Positions 11,061 to 22,899 of a DNA stretch of 60,000 nucleotides are shown here, in pieces (the first letter of the stretch is position 1; each line of letters begins with the position of its first letter). The notes under the pieces are model-generated. The model searched no databases and was not told the DNA's origin. It saw nothing but the letters and a program-made list of their open reading frames with translations. The stretch comes from Takakia lepidozioides (Eukaryota; Streptophyta; Takakiopsida; Takakiales; Takakiaceae), in NCBI GenBank assembly GCA_030704615.1, contig CM060734.1, forward strand, positions 35,110,042-35,170,041, written 5' to 3'. Position numbers and translations under genes: made by a program.

Positions 11061-13862
11061 TGTTAACCCCCATTGTTCAATGTGGGAGGGAGAGATGGTG
11101 ATGGACTCAACTTTGACTTGTTGCATTGGCTCAACTGGCACATTAAATCCATTTTTTTGTCGGTATTATGCACCCATAAAAGGTTTTCAACTGAATTATT
11201 TGACCAAAAGGTGGCATGTCTGGTTTTCCTTGCTTCCACTGGGATATCATGCTTGTGTTCATGATATGCATACTATGTCCTTGTCACTACCTAAGAGAAC
11301 CACTTATGGAATTCCATCCTCATAAGGATGTGAAGATGCCTAAGAACAATATATGTGGGGTTGCTCATGGCTTGGACTGGCATGCAACAGTCTCATGGAC
11401 TGCTGCTCTAGGGCTTGCGATTGTCATCATATAAAATCATGGAATAGATGCATGCATGATTGCTTTTACATCCAAGTTGGAGAGCCACAGCAACTTTGGG
11501 ATGAATCATACCGTACATAATGTATATTGGGAATGAATGAAGATTAGAAGTTATCATACTATGAATGAAACACATACAGAAAGTATGAGTGCATATGTGC
11601 ATATAGTGCCTATACACTCATGTTGACTTATGAGTGTTGTCTGCACATTGTGCTATTTGCAGTAAGAATGAAGTAGTCGAAATCCAGGGTTCTGTTCTCT
11701 TTATAATTCATTGCAGCTGGAGAAGCACGGAAAGGGTGATGACCCACAAACAAAGGAAGAGAGTTGTTGTTGGGCAGCAGTGGCATCAACCCTCACTAGG
11801 CCGAGATCCCCTCTATGAAATTCATGTGCAGAATTCACGACTTCATGTCTCACATGAGATAGTTGTAGGAAACGTGGGGAATATATGGCCAGATTCCAGA
11901 GAGAATGCAGTAGCAAACATTGGTGGGAATGGGTCATGGATGACCACCATGCCAACAGCCAATGTCTTCAAACAGTTTGAGGAAGCTGCCCTACAGGTAA
12001 ATCTCATCCCATTTTGGAACCCCAAATGAGTACCAAACCTACAACCAACACACATGTGACTGAAACCATCTGGCCCTACCTTAGGTTGGTTTGTTACTGG
12101 GTTTGAAGGGTCCAAGCATTGACTTGATGAAAAAGATCGTGCTTTGACCCCTTGTTGCCACTCACGTTCTGAGCATGAGGCAAGTCACCATGCACTATCA
12201 CTGTTGGTTCCAAACGCCGCCAACGATGGCTCAAAGAGTTCCAAATGAGTTGGTATCTATAAGATGGATTTATATTAGTTAGCAGGGAAATTGCTATGAT
12301 ACATAAATCAGTTACCCGCGTTGGTCTGTAAGGCTTACTAGTCCCTTGGTCCCTGGTGACCATGGGGCTCGACCTGGAATTACATCAGCAATGCCATCAC
12401 CGGATTTTCTTACAATGACCTCCATGGGCTGGCTGCCAGAGAGCAGGCACCTTTGGAGGATTGTGAGAGACAGTGGATGACCATAGGTGCCTAATCAATG
12501 AGATGGAGTTCAGAGCAACACATTATGGAAATGGTGCATATGGAGACACAAATCAATTGTACATTTAATTAAGAATGGGAGCGCACATAGTTTGTATGAA
12601 CGCCTCATTTGTTGTCTCTGGGGTTGTGTTTTTCTTTTGCCAGTGATTCATAGGAAACTGAAGCAAGTGGCTAATATCTTCTGGCAGCTTTTTAAAAATG
12701 TAGCCAGTTTTTCAGCTTCACATGTTTGAATCATCTTCTTTAACAAAGTTTAACAGAGTTTTTCAGCTTTGACGCACCAGGTTCATGTCCCTTGCCCTCG
12801 TGTAGGCCTCGCATATGAGGGACTCGTACTCATCAGTATCATATGTCTCGTGGTATTCCCTCCGGTTCTCTATCATTTTGCTCTCCTTCATCGTGATAGC
12901 TGCGTCTGCCAGCACTTGTAGCAACGTGAAAACCTACACAGCCAATGCCTAGCATAAATCCTCAGCAAGGTATAAATGATGCCTACTGTAATTGCATGCA
13001 TAGCTGCAACTGAACCCAACCCTAAACCTCTGACAATGGTGTGCATGTCATTTATCCTAAACCCTAAACCCCAAAACATCATGAATGGACTGCAAATTAT
13101 ATGAAATATGTCAATATGGGGAGTGATCATGGACCAAAGTAGTGACCTAAGTTGTTCTGGAAAGAAAAAAAAACGTTAGAACATATGTGTACATCCCTGG
13201 AGCGAGCCATTGAATTATGGAAAGTGATGCCCGAGGTCACTTTCAATTCTTGCAATACAACATTAATCAAAAATTGCAAAGTCGGCAGCTTTATGCCTTA
13301 CCAGTCTACCCAGGTCCCGAAAGTATCAGTAAAGTAACAAACTCTTCACCTCAGCTCCATATGAAACCCACTCTCCACCGTAGCTCCATGTAAAAGCTTC
13401 CATGAAGTGCCCAAAACTAGCAAAATAGGCCCACTTTTGCACTTTGCTAACTACTATAGTGAGAAAATGAGACTTGAGTCACAATATGCAGTTTGTGAAG
13501 CTATGCATTCAATATATGTGAAAGAACCAACAAAGAACGATTGGGTTTCAAATGCTCATTGCAGAGCTCACTCACCCGCAAAGTACAACCTGGAGGAAGA
13601 GCAGAATGAAGATCCAGAGAAGACAAATGACAAAGTCGATCGTTTTGGAGCGATAATAAGGACCTGCACGCAAGAAACGTGTGGAGCGCAAGCGTTGCAA
13701 CCTCTGAACATGGCGACCACATCCTGCATCGTAGCAGGATTGCCCACTGCTGTCCACAAAATCGACGTGCATGACGGGACGCGGTACGCCAACGCCAACA
13801 ATAGCAACGAAAGCCAGAGCTGGTACGTGTATTCTCCACCTACCCTCATCATTTTACATGCA
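11061..13862. other. Interior of the MULE, no recognised gene
   Basis: Open frames of 60-160 codons occur (for example 11634-12029 and 13407-13901, plus strand), but none has a recognisable domain. No zinc-finger or DDE transposase motif of the MULE family was seen on either strand. Degraded transposase remnants could be missed by eye. Confidence 0.45.
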
Positions 13863-14098
13863 ATGGCATGCATGGGGGATGGAGGGCGATGCCATGCATG
13901 AGGGCGGGATGGGAGGAGGGATGGGGATGCAGGAGAGGGCACGTCTCATGTCCTGGCAGCGGGAACATGAGGCATGGGAGGGCGTGCCGCGTGGTGTGCG
14001 GGCGATGGAGTGGGGGGTGGGCGTGGGGTGGCGGGGGGTCCACGCTGGCTGAACCGGCTCCCTCGCATTCAACTCCAGGGCCCCATCTAATGCTTGGC
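13863..14098 (-). repeat. Right terminal inverted repeat of the MULE
   Basis: This is the inverted copy of 7525-7762. It ends AATGCTTGGC, followed directly by the target duplication ATACTTATT at 14099-14107. Confidence 0.85.
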
Positions 14099-14327
14099 AT
14101 ACTTATTGTTTTCCAACATTGTCTTTATTGTCAGCATGAGAATCTCTTGTTTTGCTTTTTTTTTGCAGCAGATTCTCCAATAAGTATAACTTAGGCTTAC
14201 AAATGCCAAAGACAAATTGATTTCAGGCAAAGGTCGTCAGTGTGTTCAACTGTGCACGATTCTAGCTGTACATGGAATCAAACATGCCGAGGCCTTGTGT
14301 TCTGTCTGATGTAGTGTTTATGAGCTT

Positions 14328-14334
14328 GATATAA
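14328..14334 (+). promoter_or_regulatory. Degenerate TATA element of P450 gene A
   Basis: GATATAA lies about 105 bp before the ATG. At the matching place upstream of copy B the sequence is TATATAA, so the element appears weakened in copy A by one base. The assignment rests on alignment of the two upstream regions, which are similar from about 14191 to the start codon apart from an indel. Confidence 0.45.
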
Positions 14335-14438
14335 GTTAAGTTGAGTACCCAGACTCGATTGCTCTTTATCTTGCTCTCGACATCGTCTTTCTTCTCTCTA
14401 GAAAATCTCCAGGCTTGGGCACCCATTAGAGGAATTCT

Positions 14439-17400
14439 ATGGACTTGATAAGCTCAGGTGCAGGAGCACCCACGGCAGTCATATGCGGGCTGACAGGTGC
14501 GCTCCTCTTTCTTTATTTTGGGGGCGCCTCGGTTATTAATGAATGGCTCTGCCGGCCTCAACTTCAACAAGGAGCGGGTCCTCTACCTCCTGGCCCCATG
14601 GGGTGGCCCGTGATTGGCAATAGCATCCGATTTCTGAAACGTGACCCTCTCTTTACTGGTCAAGGACCACTCTCCAAGTCAGTGTCCCATTCCCCACCTC
14701 AAAAATATACATGGAATGAAAGTCATAACTGTAAGCAGCTACCGGTGTCTACTGTGAAATTCTTTCGAAGTTTGAAGAGAGAAAGAAATAAACGACTACA
14801 TCTGCAGGCCTATAACTTCGAAAATTTCCTATGAATGCATATGAATCAAGCTGGTCATGCTCACGGGTAAAGTACTACTTTGTACTAGTCACACAACTAG
14901 GAAATAAGTAGTACAATATTGAAGTACTGTAAGCTAGCACGATCTGACGATCGATTGGGTGAGTCTGAGTCTTGGAACAGGAGACTGAAAGAACTTAGCT
15001 TAAATTCAAAATTAAGTTCTGTCGGGTTGTGTCCAGTGTGCGGGAAGAGGAAGGGAAAAGGACTTGAACTACGAGTGACGTACATCTTATCACGAGCTTC
15101 GGTAATCATGGATGGATACACAGAGTCCAGACACAAATTATCAGAACATGGCAGACATGAAGGACAGCTCAGATGCACACACATCTGAGGTCGAGAAAGA
15201 GAGAATCAATCGTGAGGGGGTGGTGAGGTACTGACTGCTACTGACAACAAAAAATGGTTGTTAGTTTAGGATACACCGGGAATACAATGGGAGCTCGGTG
15301 CAGTTTATATATGAATTCAAGAGCCAAAAACACACAAGAGGAAAGGGAAGTCCTAAGTCTAATTTTCAGAGGTTATAAGTATGTATAAATCTCTCCCCAA
15401 AAATCTTTCTAAAATCTCCATATGATCATTTAAGCCGATGACTAAGTAATTAAGATGTTTCAGTGGATCGTAGGTAGTCCCGACTGGTCATCGTTGTGCT
15501 GCAATGGTACGTGTACAGGTTTGGCGAATTATATAAGACACACATACTTGGAAAACCGACTATTGTAGCCGCATCACCGGAGTCGTCGAGGTCAGTTCTG
15601 CTGAAGAACCACGGTCGCTATGACGCGAGCTGGCCAAAAGCGGTTTTGGCACTGTTCGGAAAGACCAGCCTCTTTGCATTGAGAGGGCAGCCGCACAACC
15701 GAATGCGCAGGTTCTTTCAGAGACCACTTCAGCCCCAGTCATTACACCCCAGATTACCCAAGATTGAGGCTGCAATACTAGCGACATTGAGATCATGGGA
15801 AGGTCGCACTGTGAACTGTTTTGAAAGCTTGACGAAGGTACCGAAGTCAATAAACACTCTCGCCTCTCACAAATGCTTCGAATAGAGTGCTACATGCATG
15901 CTAATACAAAGTAAGTAGTACATGTATGTCCTCGAGGTATGATGCAGGACGAGTACTGTTGGACCTTTTTCTACCTTATCTCAGAAGTTAGATGCTGTCC
16001 GAATTTTTTCATATGACGTAGCTTCACTTGATCGGAAGAGAAGCTCAATGACCATTCATGCTTTTATCTAGTTATTCTCTCTATAAGGAACTTAGTGCCA
16101 CCTAAAAGAGGTCCAGCCCTTTACTCATTGATCGATACTTTGTGGGACGTAACAGTTCGTGTTTGGAGCGATATCTAGCATTATGTACAGCAGAGAGCTG
16201 GATGCTCAAGATAATTTGCTGGAAGATTACACCGAGTTCGAGAAAGGCCTGTGGACATGGTTTACTTACAAAATTGTGGGGACCACTTACTACAAATCCT
16301 TGCAGGTTGGCACTAGAGCTCTCTTTCGTTCTTTGTTTTAAAAGTATCTACTCCACGCACTCTACATGATGACCGTTCATTGTTGGGACAGCAACTAGCC
16401 GCAATTCCATTCCCCTCCCCTTTTATCTTTCTACCTGATGTGAATATTGTTCTGGGAGGGCTGGTGCGAGTACACGTAACTTGCAACCAACAGATAGAAT
16501 TTAAACCATTTTCAAAACTGGTAGATCCATGGCGCAAATTTCCATTCCTCCACTGAGATAATACCTCTTAGTTAGGGAACAGAGTGAATCAACTGCTATG
16601 TAACTTCACCATCCTATTATCCTGTACATATCTCCTTGTTTGTCGATGTGCTCTGGGCACACCCGACATTTGGGCAAAGTGCACTTACGCAGTTAGCTAA
16701 TAGTGCATGCCACCTCTCTTACTCTCACAATTGCTTGTACATACGTATACCTTGTGCTGCCTCGAGCTTTGAGTAAAGTTCAGTAGTTGATCAGGCCTAC
16801 GAGATTCTGCACGGTCGACCTTTACCTACAATCGGACAGGGTGACCCGCAATGGGAAGAGGCTCTTAGTTACGCTACCTTCGGTTGGCGTCGTCTCTCTC
16901 TCCTCGACAGGGTTAGCGTCTCAAGTGGATGTTCTTCTACAGGTAATGTCCACCTGCGTCTCTAACTTTTGGGTGTTGTGTTTGTCTTCTAGGCCAGATC
17001 ACGCATGCTTGCCGTGTTCAGCAAGGTGATTGCTCAAAGAAGGTCAGGTAAAGTGCATTGCGACGATGCGTTGCAAGCTATGCTTGACAGTCCTGAGTCA
17101 GAGGAGCTTGGGAGGATTACAGATGAAGAGATCCTAGACAACCTTTTCATCAGTCTTACAGGAGGCATAGACACCAGTACTCGTACACTTCTGTGGTGTA
17201 TTAAGATGTTGAGTGATCTTCCCGATTTGCTGGCTGACGTGAAGGTAAGAGCAAGCAATCCCAGGTTGTGGGGAGACAAGACTCTGACCCAGGCTAGCGT
17301 AAATAAGAGCTTCCCCTGACAAGCAGGGTGCCAGGCAGGGTGCAGGGTTGTGCAATTTCAGTTACACAGATTGATCGTAACCCGAATTTTCCATTTGTCT

Positions 17401-19802
17401 AGAGAGTGTGTTTCGAAGGATGCATGTATTATTAAGTGGTGAATACGAAGAGAAAGAGGAAGTACAAGAGTTTCCCTTGGTCCCACCCTTCCTCTATCTC
17501 TTCGTGACCATGCAATGTTCGCAACGTAGGCTTGCAGCTGTAATACTCTGAGTTATATGCATTATTATGTGTGGGATGCAGATGGAGCACGAGCAGATCC
17601 GCAAGTTGAAATCGGATCCCAATGCACCCCTGACAGTAACCGACCTCAAAGCCATGACAGTCACGAACTGGGTATTCAATCCATCCTCTTCCATTTGCTT
17701 TACAGCCTTTCCTTCTTAATTTCCAATAGGAAAAATGGGCAAATTGACAATGTCAATTTCGATCGATCGACAGTAGCGAAATTTCATTATTGACCTTGAC
17801 ATCGAATCATATTTGAAAAGCCGGTATTGTTGAAGCTGCTCTTCACAGTAAGCAAGCAGTGCATTGTTCTGAATCATAAAAGACACTTGTAATGCAGGTA
17901 ATGCAAGAGGCTGTTCGACTTTACGTTACTAAATTTGTTTTCCGTGAGGCTCTTGAAGATGTACAGTACAATGGTATGTTCTCGCTCACCATTCGACACG
18001 ATACCTTGTGTACTGGTTGAACAACCAACTCCGGTTCCTTTAGAACAAAAATGTCAGACTGTGTTCGTTGTTTGATCAATCTGTATATGAACTGTTTTGT
18101 GTAGGCCTAGTAGATTGTAGGAAAAAACTAACATCTTCGACCATATCCGACCTATAATTATATAAGGATCATAGTACTAGTATCTATATCGCTCCAGACT
18201 CTGAACCCCAACGACATCACTTCTCTACACCCCTAATTAATGTCTATCGGGCTTTATTGGAATTCGTTCATGTCAACAGGACTCACAATCCCAAGGGGAT
18301 GGACAGTAATGGTCGATATGGAATGCATACATACGAATCCAGCAAGCTGGCCTGACCCACTCAAGTTCAACCCCTACAGATACCAGGTACGTGAACTATG
18401 TCATCCACGAACTTTGTCATTGGACTCCATGAAAAAATGCACGTCTCGGTAGTCCGCGTACATATAAAACACAACGTCTTGTGCCTAACCCTTTTTTTTA
18501 ATGACATCAGAAAGCCTGGTTTAGGCACCATCAAATTGCCTCACCCAAATGTGCCTCCATACCTCCCATTGTCATATCCTTCAGGTCGATGTAGGGTGTT
18601 CTTGCAATCAGATGCATACTAGATAGGCCTCAGAGCGAACAGGTTTCCTTGTCACTTTCATATCCTCGGAAGCAGAAGCAAAGATAGAAAATTCATAGGA
18701 TAGTGCACGCACTTGTCAATCGACCTAATTCAACACCCTTCTGTATTTGGAATATACGGTAATAGTGGGTTCCTTCCTGACCTCAGCTTAATAAATGGCC
18801 CTCGAGTGCCCCCCTGTGATATGTTGAGGTAAATGGCCTAATAGAAAAAGATCGAGTTGAATACAGACTATCGAAGAGTTTACCCCCCTGTGATATGTTG
18901 AGGTAAATGGCCTAATAGTAAAAGATCGAGTTGAATACAGACTATCGAAGAGTTTACATTCTAGATACATATTAAAAAACTATTCGATTCCTTTGTCCAA
19001 AGTATCATGACCACCTCATATATTGGTATGGGCAGAAAAGGAATATTTCGTGCTTGCTCCAGTGCAGACTGAAGTTGGGGACCATTTCATTAATTCTTGA
19101 GCAACACTTCGTGCTTGCTTGGTGCATTTATCTGTACTTGTATTGGGGTGCAGACACCACCAGACTATTTTGTTCCATTCGGACAAGGCCCCCGTGTTTG
19201 CCCAGGGAACGAGTTGGCGAGACTGGAGATTCTTGTCTTTATTCACCACTTTATTACCAAATATGAGTAAGTGCTCTTCTAGAACTCTATGATCTAAAAG
19301 AACTATTCCTCCAGGGGACTTTTGTATATAACTTTATAGTGTGCTTTTGAGCTTGGAGCAACATTGGTATAAAGTCATTAGATCGTTTGTAAAATTTATG
19401 TGCACATTGGTACTTGTTAATGCTCATGTAATCGAATAATACCACCTGCAAGTTCCTCGTATTGGAGATTATACCAGTTGGTGAGATAATGGTATATGGA
19501 AATTTGCACCTGACAATTGAATCTTTAAGGAACTACGATTCAAAATAGTTCACATGATTCGTCTAGGAGATAGACTTGATCTGAATCTTTTTTCTTTTCA
19601 CACGATCACCATTAAGCTTATGCTAACTGTACATATAATATGTGAGCAGAGCTGGTGTATGATTGCCTATGAAGATTTGCAATCTCATTAAGTTATACTG
19701 TTTTGTGGCAGTTGGGAGGTCCTTGGAAATAGCGACGAGATCATCACAGGACCCACTCCACGACCTAAGGATGGACTTATTCTCAAAGTACATCGCAAAT
19801 AA
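14439..19802 (+). CDS. Cytochrome P450, CYP85 clan (copy A)
   Basis: A haem-thiolate monooxygenase, expected to be anchored in the ER membrane and to hydroxylate a terpenoid, steroid or similar hydrophobic substrate. Nine exons read as one 478-residue frame: 14439-14677, 15519-15837, 16156-16305, 16993-17244, 17582-17671, 17898-17973, 18280-18386, 19154-19266, 19712-19802. Visible features are an N-terminal hydrophobic anchor (residues about 12-32), a proline hinge [12 protein letters not shown], the I-helix GGIDTS (Gly in place of the usual Ala), the K-helix EAVR, a PERF-like FNPYRY, and the haem loop [10 protein letters not shown] with the axial Cys. Length and all core motifs are normal and all introns are GT..AG, so it looks functional. 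The CYP85 clan (as in CYP90, CYP707, CYP716) fits the haem loop and the ELARLEI that follows it; the exact family cannot be set by eye. Copy B at 39341-45689 is an inverted paralogue. Confidence 0.92.
16845..16915. repeat. SINE-related hairpin fragment in intron 3 of P450 A
   Basis: GGCTCTTAGTTACGCTACC-TTCG-GTTGGCGTCGT matches the 3' hairpin part of the SINE family and the fragment at 5788-5860. Intron 3 of copy B lacks it, so it entered after the duplication. Confidence 0.55.
18809..18956. repeat. 74-bp tandem duplication in intron 7 of P450 A
   Basis: Two adjacent, almost identical 74-bp units with cores CTGTGATATGTTGAGG at 18814 and 18888. Confidence 0.9.
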
Positions 19803-20269
19803 AAATGCCAAATTCAAGATCAGCAAAGGTACTAGCTGAGGAAATTAGGAAGTGACGGTTAACGTCCAACTATTTGTACAGTTGTTAAGAAATTGAGAAC
19901 CTTGTGATATGATATAAGCTGAACAATCTTGGGTACCATGAGAATCACTATACCTTTTGAAGGTTCGAGATTAAATTCTCAAGACAGCCACTCTTAAGTT
20001 TAATAGTAATTTGTCTATTAATGTCGATAAACAACTTCAGTCCATATGTTTCAGTAGCTAAAATGGTGGAAATTTTCTCAAATGTATGAATTATGCGTAT
20101 CCATAATCTGAAAGAATGTGACCGCATGTCAATGCGGTTTCAGGTCAATAAACTTTGACGAAACAAAAACCTCACAGCTACATCCCAGTTCAGATAATAT
20201 AACACCACCACTTGGACCTCAAGACTCGGAATCTGGTGCCTGTAAGATGTGAACTATGCATACTCAAAT
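19803..20269. other. 3' flank of P450 A, no gene
   Basis: Similarity to the 3' flank of copy B continues to about 19935 (shared GACGGTTAACGTCCAACTAT and ATATGATATAAGCTGAACAA-like words), which sets the downstream edge of the duplication. Nothing else was recognised. Confidence 0.5.
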
Positions 20270-20428
20270 TCATATAGATTTGTGGTCTCTGTACCTTGTG
20301 AAACCCAGCTCCTTGAGCGCGTCATATGCGGCGCTGAAGAAATTGCTGTCAACAAAGGCTAACGAGAAATACTTTGAGATCGTCTTCAAGGCCTCGGGAG
20401 AAGTCTGACGAGGATCCACTTGGGCCAT
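20270..20428 (-). CDS. Small ORF or exon of unknown function
   Basis: A 52-codon frame starts MAQVDPRQTSPEALK and ends DALKELGFTRYRDHKSI. The residue mix looks coding (amphipathic helices, a SKYFSLAFVDSNFF core) and a GTACAG-type donor occurs near its end, so it could be the first exon of a gene or a captured fragment. It lies in the same orientation as, and just beyond, the JmjC pseudogene. No family was recognised. Confidence 0.3.
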   Translation of the reverse strand: MAQVDPRQTSPEALKTISKYFSLAFVDSNFFSAAYDALKELGFTRYRDHKSI

Positions 20429-20585
20429 TGTAACTCTTGGCTAGCTGCACTTCCAACCAGATTCAATAGTTTAAACAGGGAATTCCTGAAGAGAGAGATA
20501 CAAACAGTATGAATAGCTGCTCCTCTGTCTCCATCTGAATAGCACAGAACAATGCAACGCAATGCACCCTAGCTTTGGGTTCTGT

Positions 20586-20777
20586 CTACATACTTCTGCA
20601 ACCTCTGGTAGATCCAGCTGGAAACAGTTTCAACGGAATAGTCAGGGTTTGTGCTATCTCATAGGGGATTGCAATCTCTTCCACTTTTATGAAGGGATCA
20701 CTTGTGATGACAGCCCGTGCAGCATACTTACCACTTCCACCTAGAATGTTGTGGATAAGGGATGTAGCAGAAAAACA
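20586..20777 (-). pseudogene. Fragment resembling RNA polymerase largest subunit (Pol IV/V-like)
   Basis: The minus frame contains GKYAARAVITSDP followed by VEEIAIPYEIAQTLTIP. This matches the conserved Rpb1-family segment (GKR-DF-ARTVI-PDP---EVG-P--IA--LT-PE) near the active centre of largest subunits. The divergent wording resembles the plant Pol IV/V subunits NRPD1/NRPE1 more than Pol II, by memory only. It is a single short exon-like piece ending in a stop, with no other subunit domains near, so it is a fragment. Confidence 0.4.
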
Positions 20778-20854
20778 TCATACCTACAAGAATCATGTAT
20801 CTGTCTTTCACTTGAATATACACAACACTGATATCATGGGATTGCAATCCATAC

Positions 20855-22787
20855 CGACAGATTTCGAACTTGATGCGGACAACCTACTGGAAGAAGTATT
20901 GCTTCGCCTATTTTTTGAACGTGCTCACATGGCTTCAAACCTGTATGTATTAGGAAAATGTATTGGTGACATCTACAAATGGGTATCATAATAACACACA
21001 AACCTTAATATTCATTTGCGAAAATGGTACATGCATAAGGAAGAGGTGTACCTGTTTCTTCCTGCAAAAGTTTCAACATGGATTTTTTCAAGTAGAAGTG
21101 GAAAGATAACAGTGGAGGTTTACTAAATGGCTTTGGATTGTCGCCCTTTCGAATACCCAATAATTTTCTCTTGTGTTTATTCAAGAAGTCGTTCAAAGTG
21201 TCGACTGTGTTGGCAGGGAATATATGCCACAACGCTCCAGTTTCGGAATGAACAATTGTTGTTGGAGTATGTACCATGATGTTAATCTGAAAGACAAACT
21301 TATATGAGTACAGTGAAGCAAATGAGCTAACTACTATAAGCAACTTTAGGAATATAATCAAAGAACTAGAACTAGAAAGAATGTAAAGCACCGGGGGTGA
21401 TGAGCTAGTGATAGTACATACCGCATCGGAAAAGTCCATGTGGAGACAGGTAATTGAATCACCATCTCCTTTCTCTTTTTGTTGTCCATGCAATGTAGGC
21501 CTTTGGTCCCATGTCGGTTTTTTTAAGGCTACTAGGGAAATATGTAGTTAGGTTTAGAATCCCTTCCGGATGGGTATACTTTGAAACTGGTAAAAGATCT
21601 ACAAATTCTCTATAATGAATGGGAAACACTTCTTCAAAACTGAAGGCCAATCTTTTAGTTTTAATAATTCCTTCGGAATCTTCGAATCATATCCATCAAT
21701 AAATGCTCCTAAAGTTAACTCTGGACTTGACTCCCAAGTAGAACATCTAATGATTGTAGGATTAATAGAGGTAGTATGTACATTAACCCTTTTCATACAA
21801 GTCCTCATTCCTCCGGGACTCCAATCTACCTTAGATAAAATAGATACATCATTTATTACCACATGTTCTTTCAAATGCCAATGGAGTAAGAAATGCTTCA
21901 TTTCCAACTCTACACTATTTAACCTAGAAGTTGTGGTAGTATATGGCATTTGTTCACTCAAACACCCCTCTGCAATTGAACACATAGACAGAGACGTCTC
22001 GTGACCATACAAATTCTTGTGGTAATGGTCATTTGAGATATTTTGTAGATACGACACTTTGTTAGGTTCAAAAAATGTCTTCATTACTGCATGTTCGCTG
22101 GTGTTTATACTACAACTATGCTTTAAGACCCCACCATCATCAATTGACCACTCTTCATGGATCTTATTTTCATCTTTTAACTGTAAATAACATGTCAAAC
22201 ATACTGCTTTATCTGGTTGTTTACGACATTGGATGTGGAAGTCTACTAAAGAGGCTTCGCACATATCACTGCATAACAAAACAAGGAAAGCAAGTGTTAG
22301 ATTCAAACAAATCAACAAACGAAAGACATTGACTCAACGTATTACGGTGTAGACATCCCATGTGTACATGTAGTCTCCATCCAAAATTGCCATTTCCGGA
22401 GTATAGTGGCTATCACCTGCGTCCACAACGATTTAATTCATGATTGTTAAATCATCCCTACCATATGATCAATAGGAGAACCAAAATTTTCTTGAAATCC
22501 AAAGATCTACATATGAAGCAAATCATGTCATCTATTTTTACGACAACAGAAGACTTACCAATTCTTGACCGTTCAATAGACAATACTTCTTGTTGCAATG
22601 CATGTAGTTCTTGGATTGACTTGTACAATCTCAATAAAATCTCCGACCAATGGAGTCGATTCTCTGCTTCTTTCAAACGTTTGGAAATTTCTTCTTGCTG
22701 GTTTCTCAAAGCCTTCAAGTTCTCTTCCAATTGTGGAATGAATGGTAAAGAATTTGAAAGCTCGCTAGCATGAGGTAAAGGCTGCAT
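20855..22787 (-). pseudogene. KDM3/JMJ25-type JmjC histone H3K9 demethylase pseudogene
   Basis: Plant KDM3-type (IBM1/JMJ25) enzymes remove H3K9 methylation using Fe(II) and 2-oxoglutarate. On the minus strand, in family order, are a possible coiled coil (22787-22500); a zinc-finger segment VDFHIQCRK..AVCLTCYLQLKDE (about 22250); LKLKDWP (21660); YTHPEGILNL, then DMGPKAYIAW (about 21500); the iron-binding LHMDFSDAV (HxD, about 21430); GALWHIF (about 21210); and an exon at 20855-20940 with [17 protein letters not shown] carrying the third iron ligand His. The JmjC part is out of frame at two places: after LKLKDWP near 21640 and in an A-rich stretch near 21470. It is therefore probably a pseudogene, unless these are assembly errors. 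Minus-strand frames at 23057-23796 may be further 5' exons but show no recognised domain. Confidence 0.75.
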
Positions 22788-22899
22788 GATGATACCATGT
22801 CATTCAATACACAAAACAATCTCCGAACAGGAAGCTGGATTTGCTTCGGATACCCATACTCCAGGCAATGGTATTGTTTTGTTTCTTTTGTTGTAGCCA

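Larger units (their letters stand above)
7516..14107. mobile_element. Mutator-like element (Pack-MULE type) with 9-bp target duplication
   Basis: Two inverted copies of about 235 bp, at 7525-7762 and 13863-14098, start with the same 20 bases (GCCAAGCATTAGATGGGGCC) and stay roughly 90% alike by eye. ATACTTATT occurs immediately outside both ends (7516-7524 and 14099-14107). Long terminal inverted repeats with a 9-bp duplication are the hallmark of Mutator-like transposons. No MuDR-type transposase frame was recognised inside. The interior holds decayed PPR coding sequence and unassigned DNA, so it fits a non-autonomous element that captured gene sequence. At 6.57 kb it is long for a Pack-MULE. 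The element sits just upstream of P450 gene A. Confidence 0.85.
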
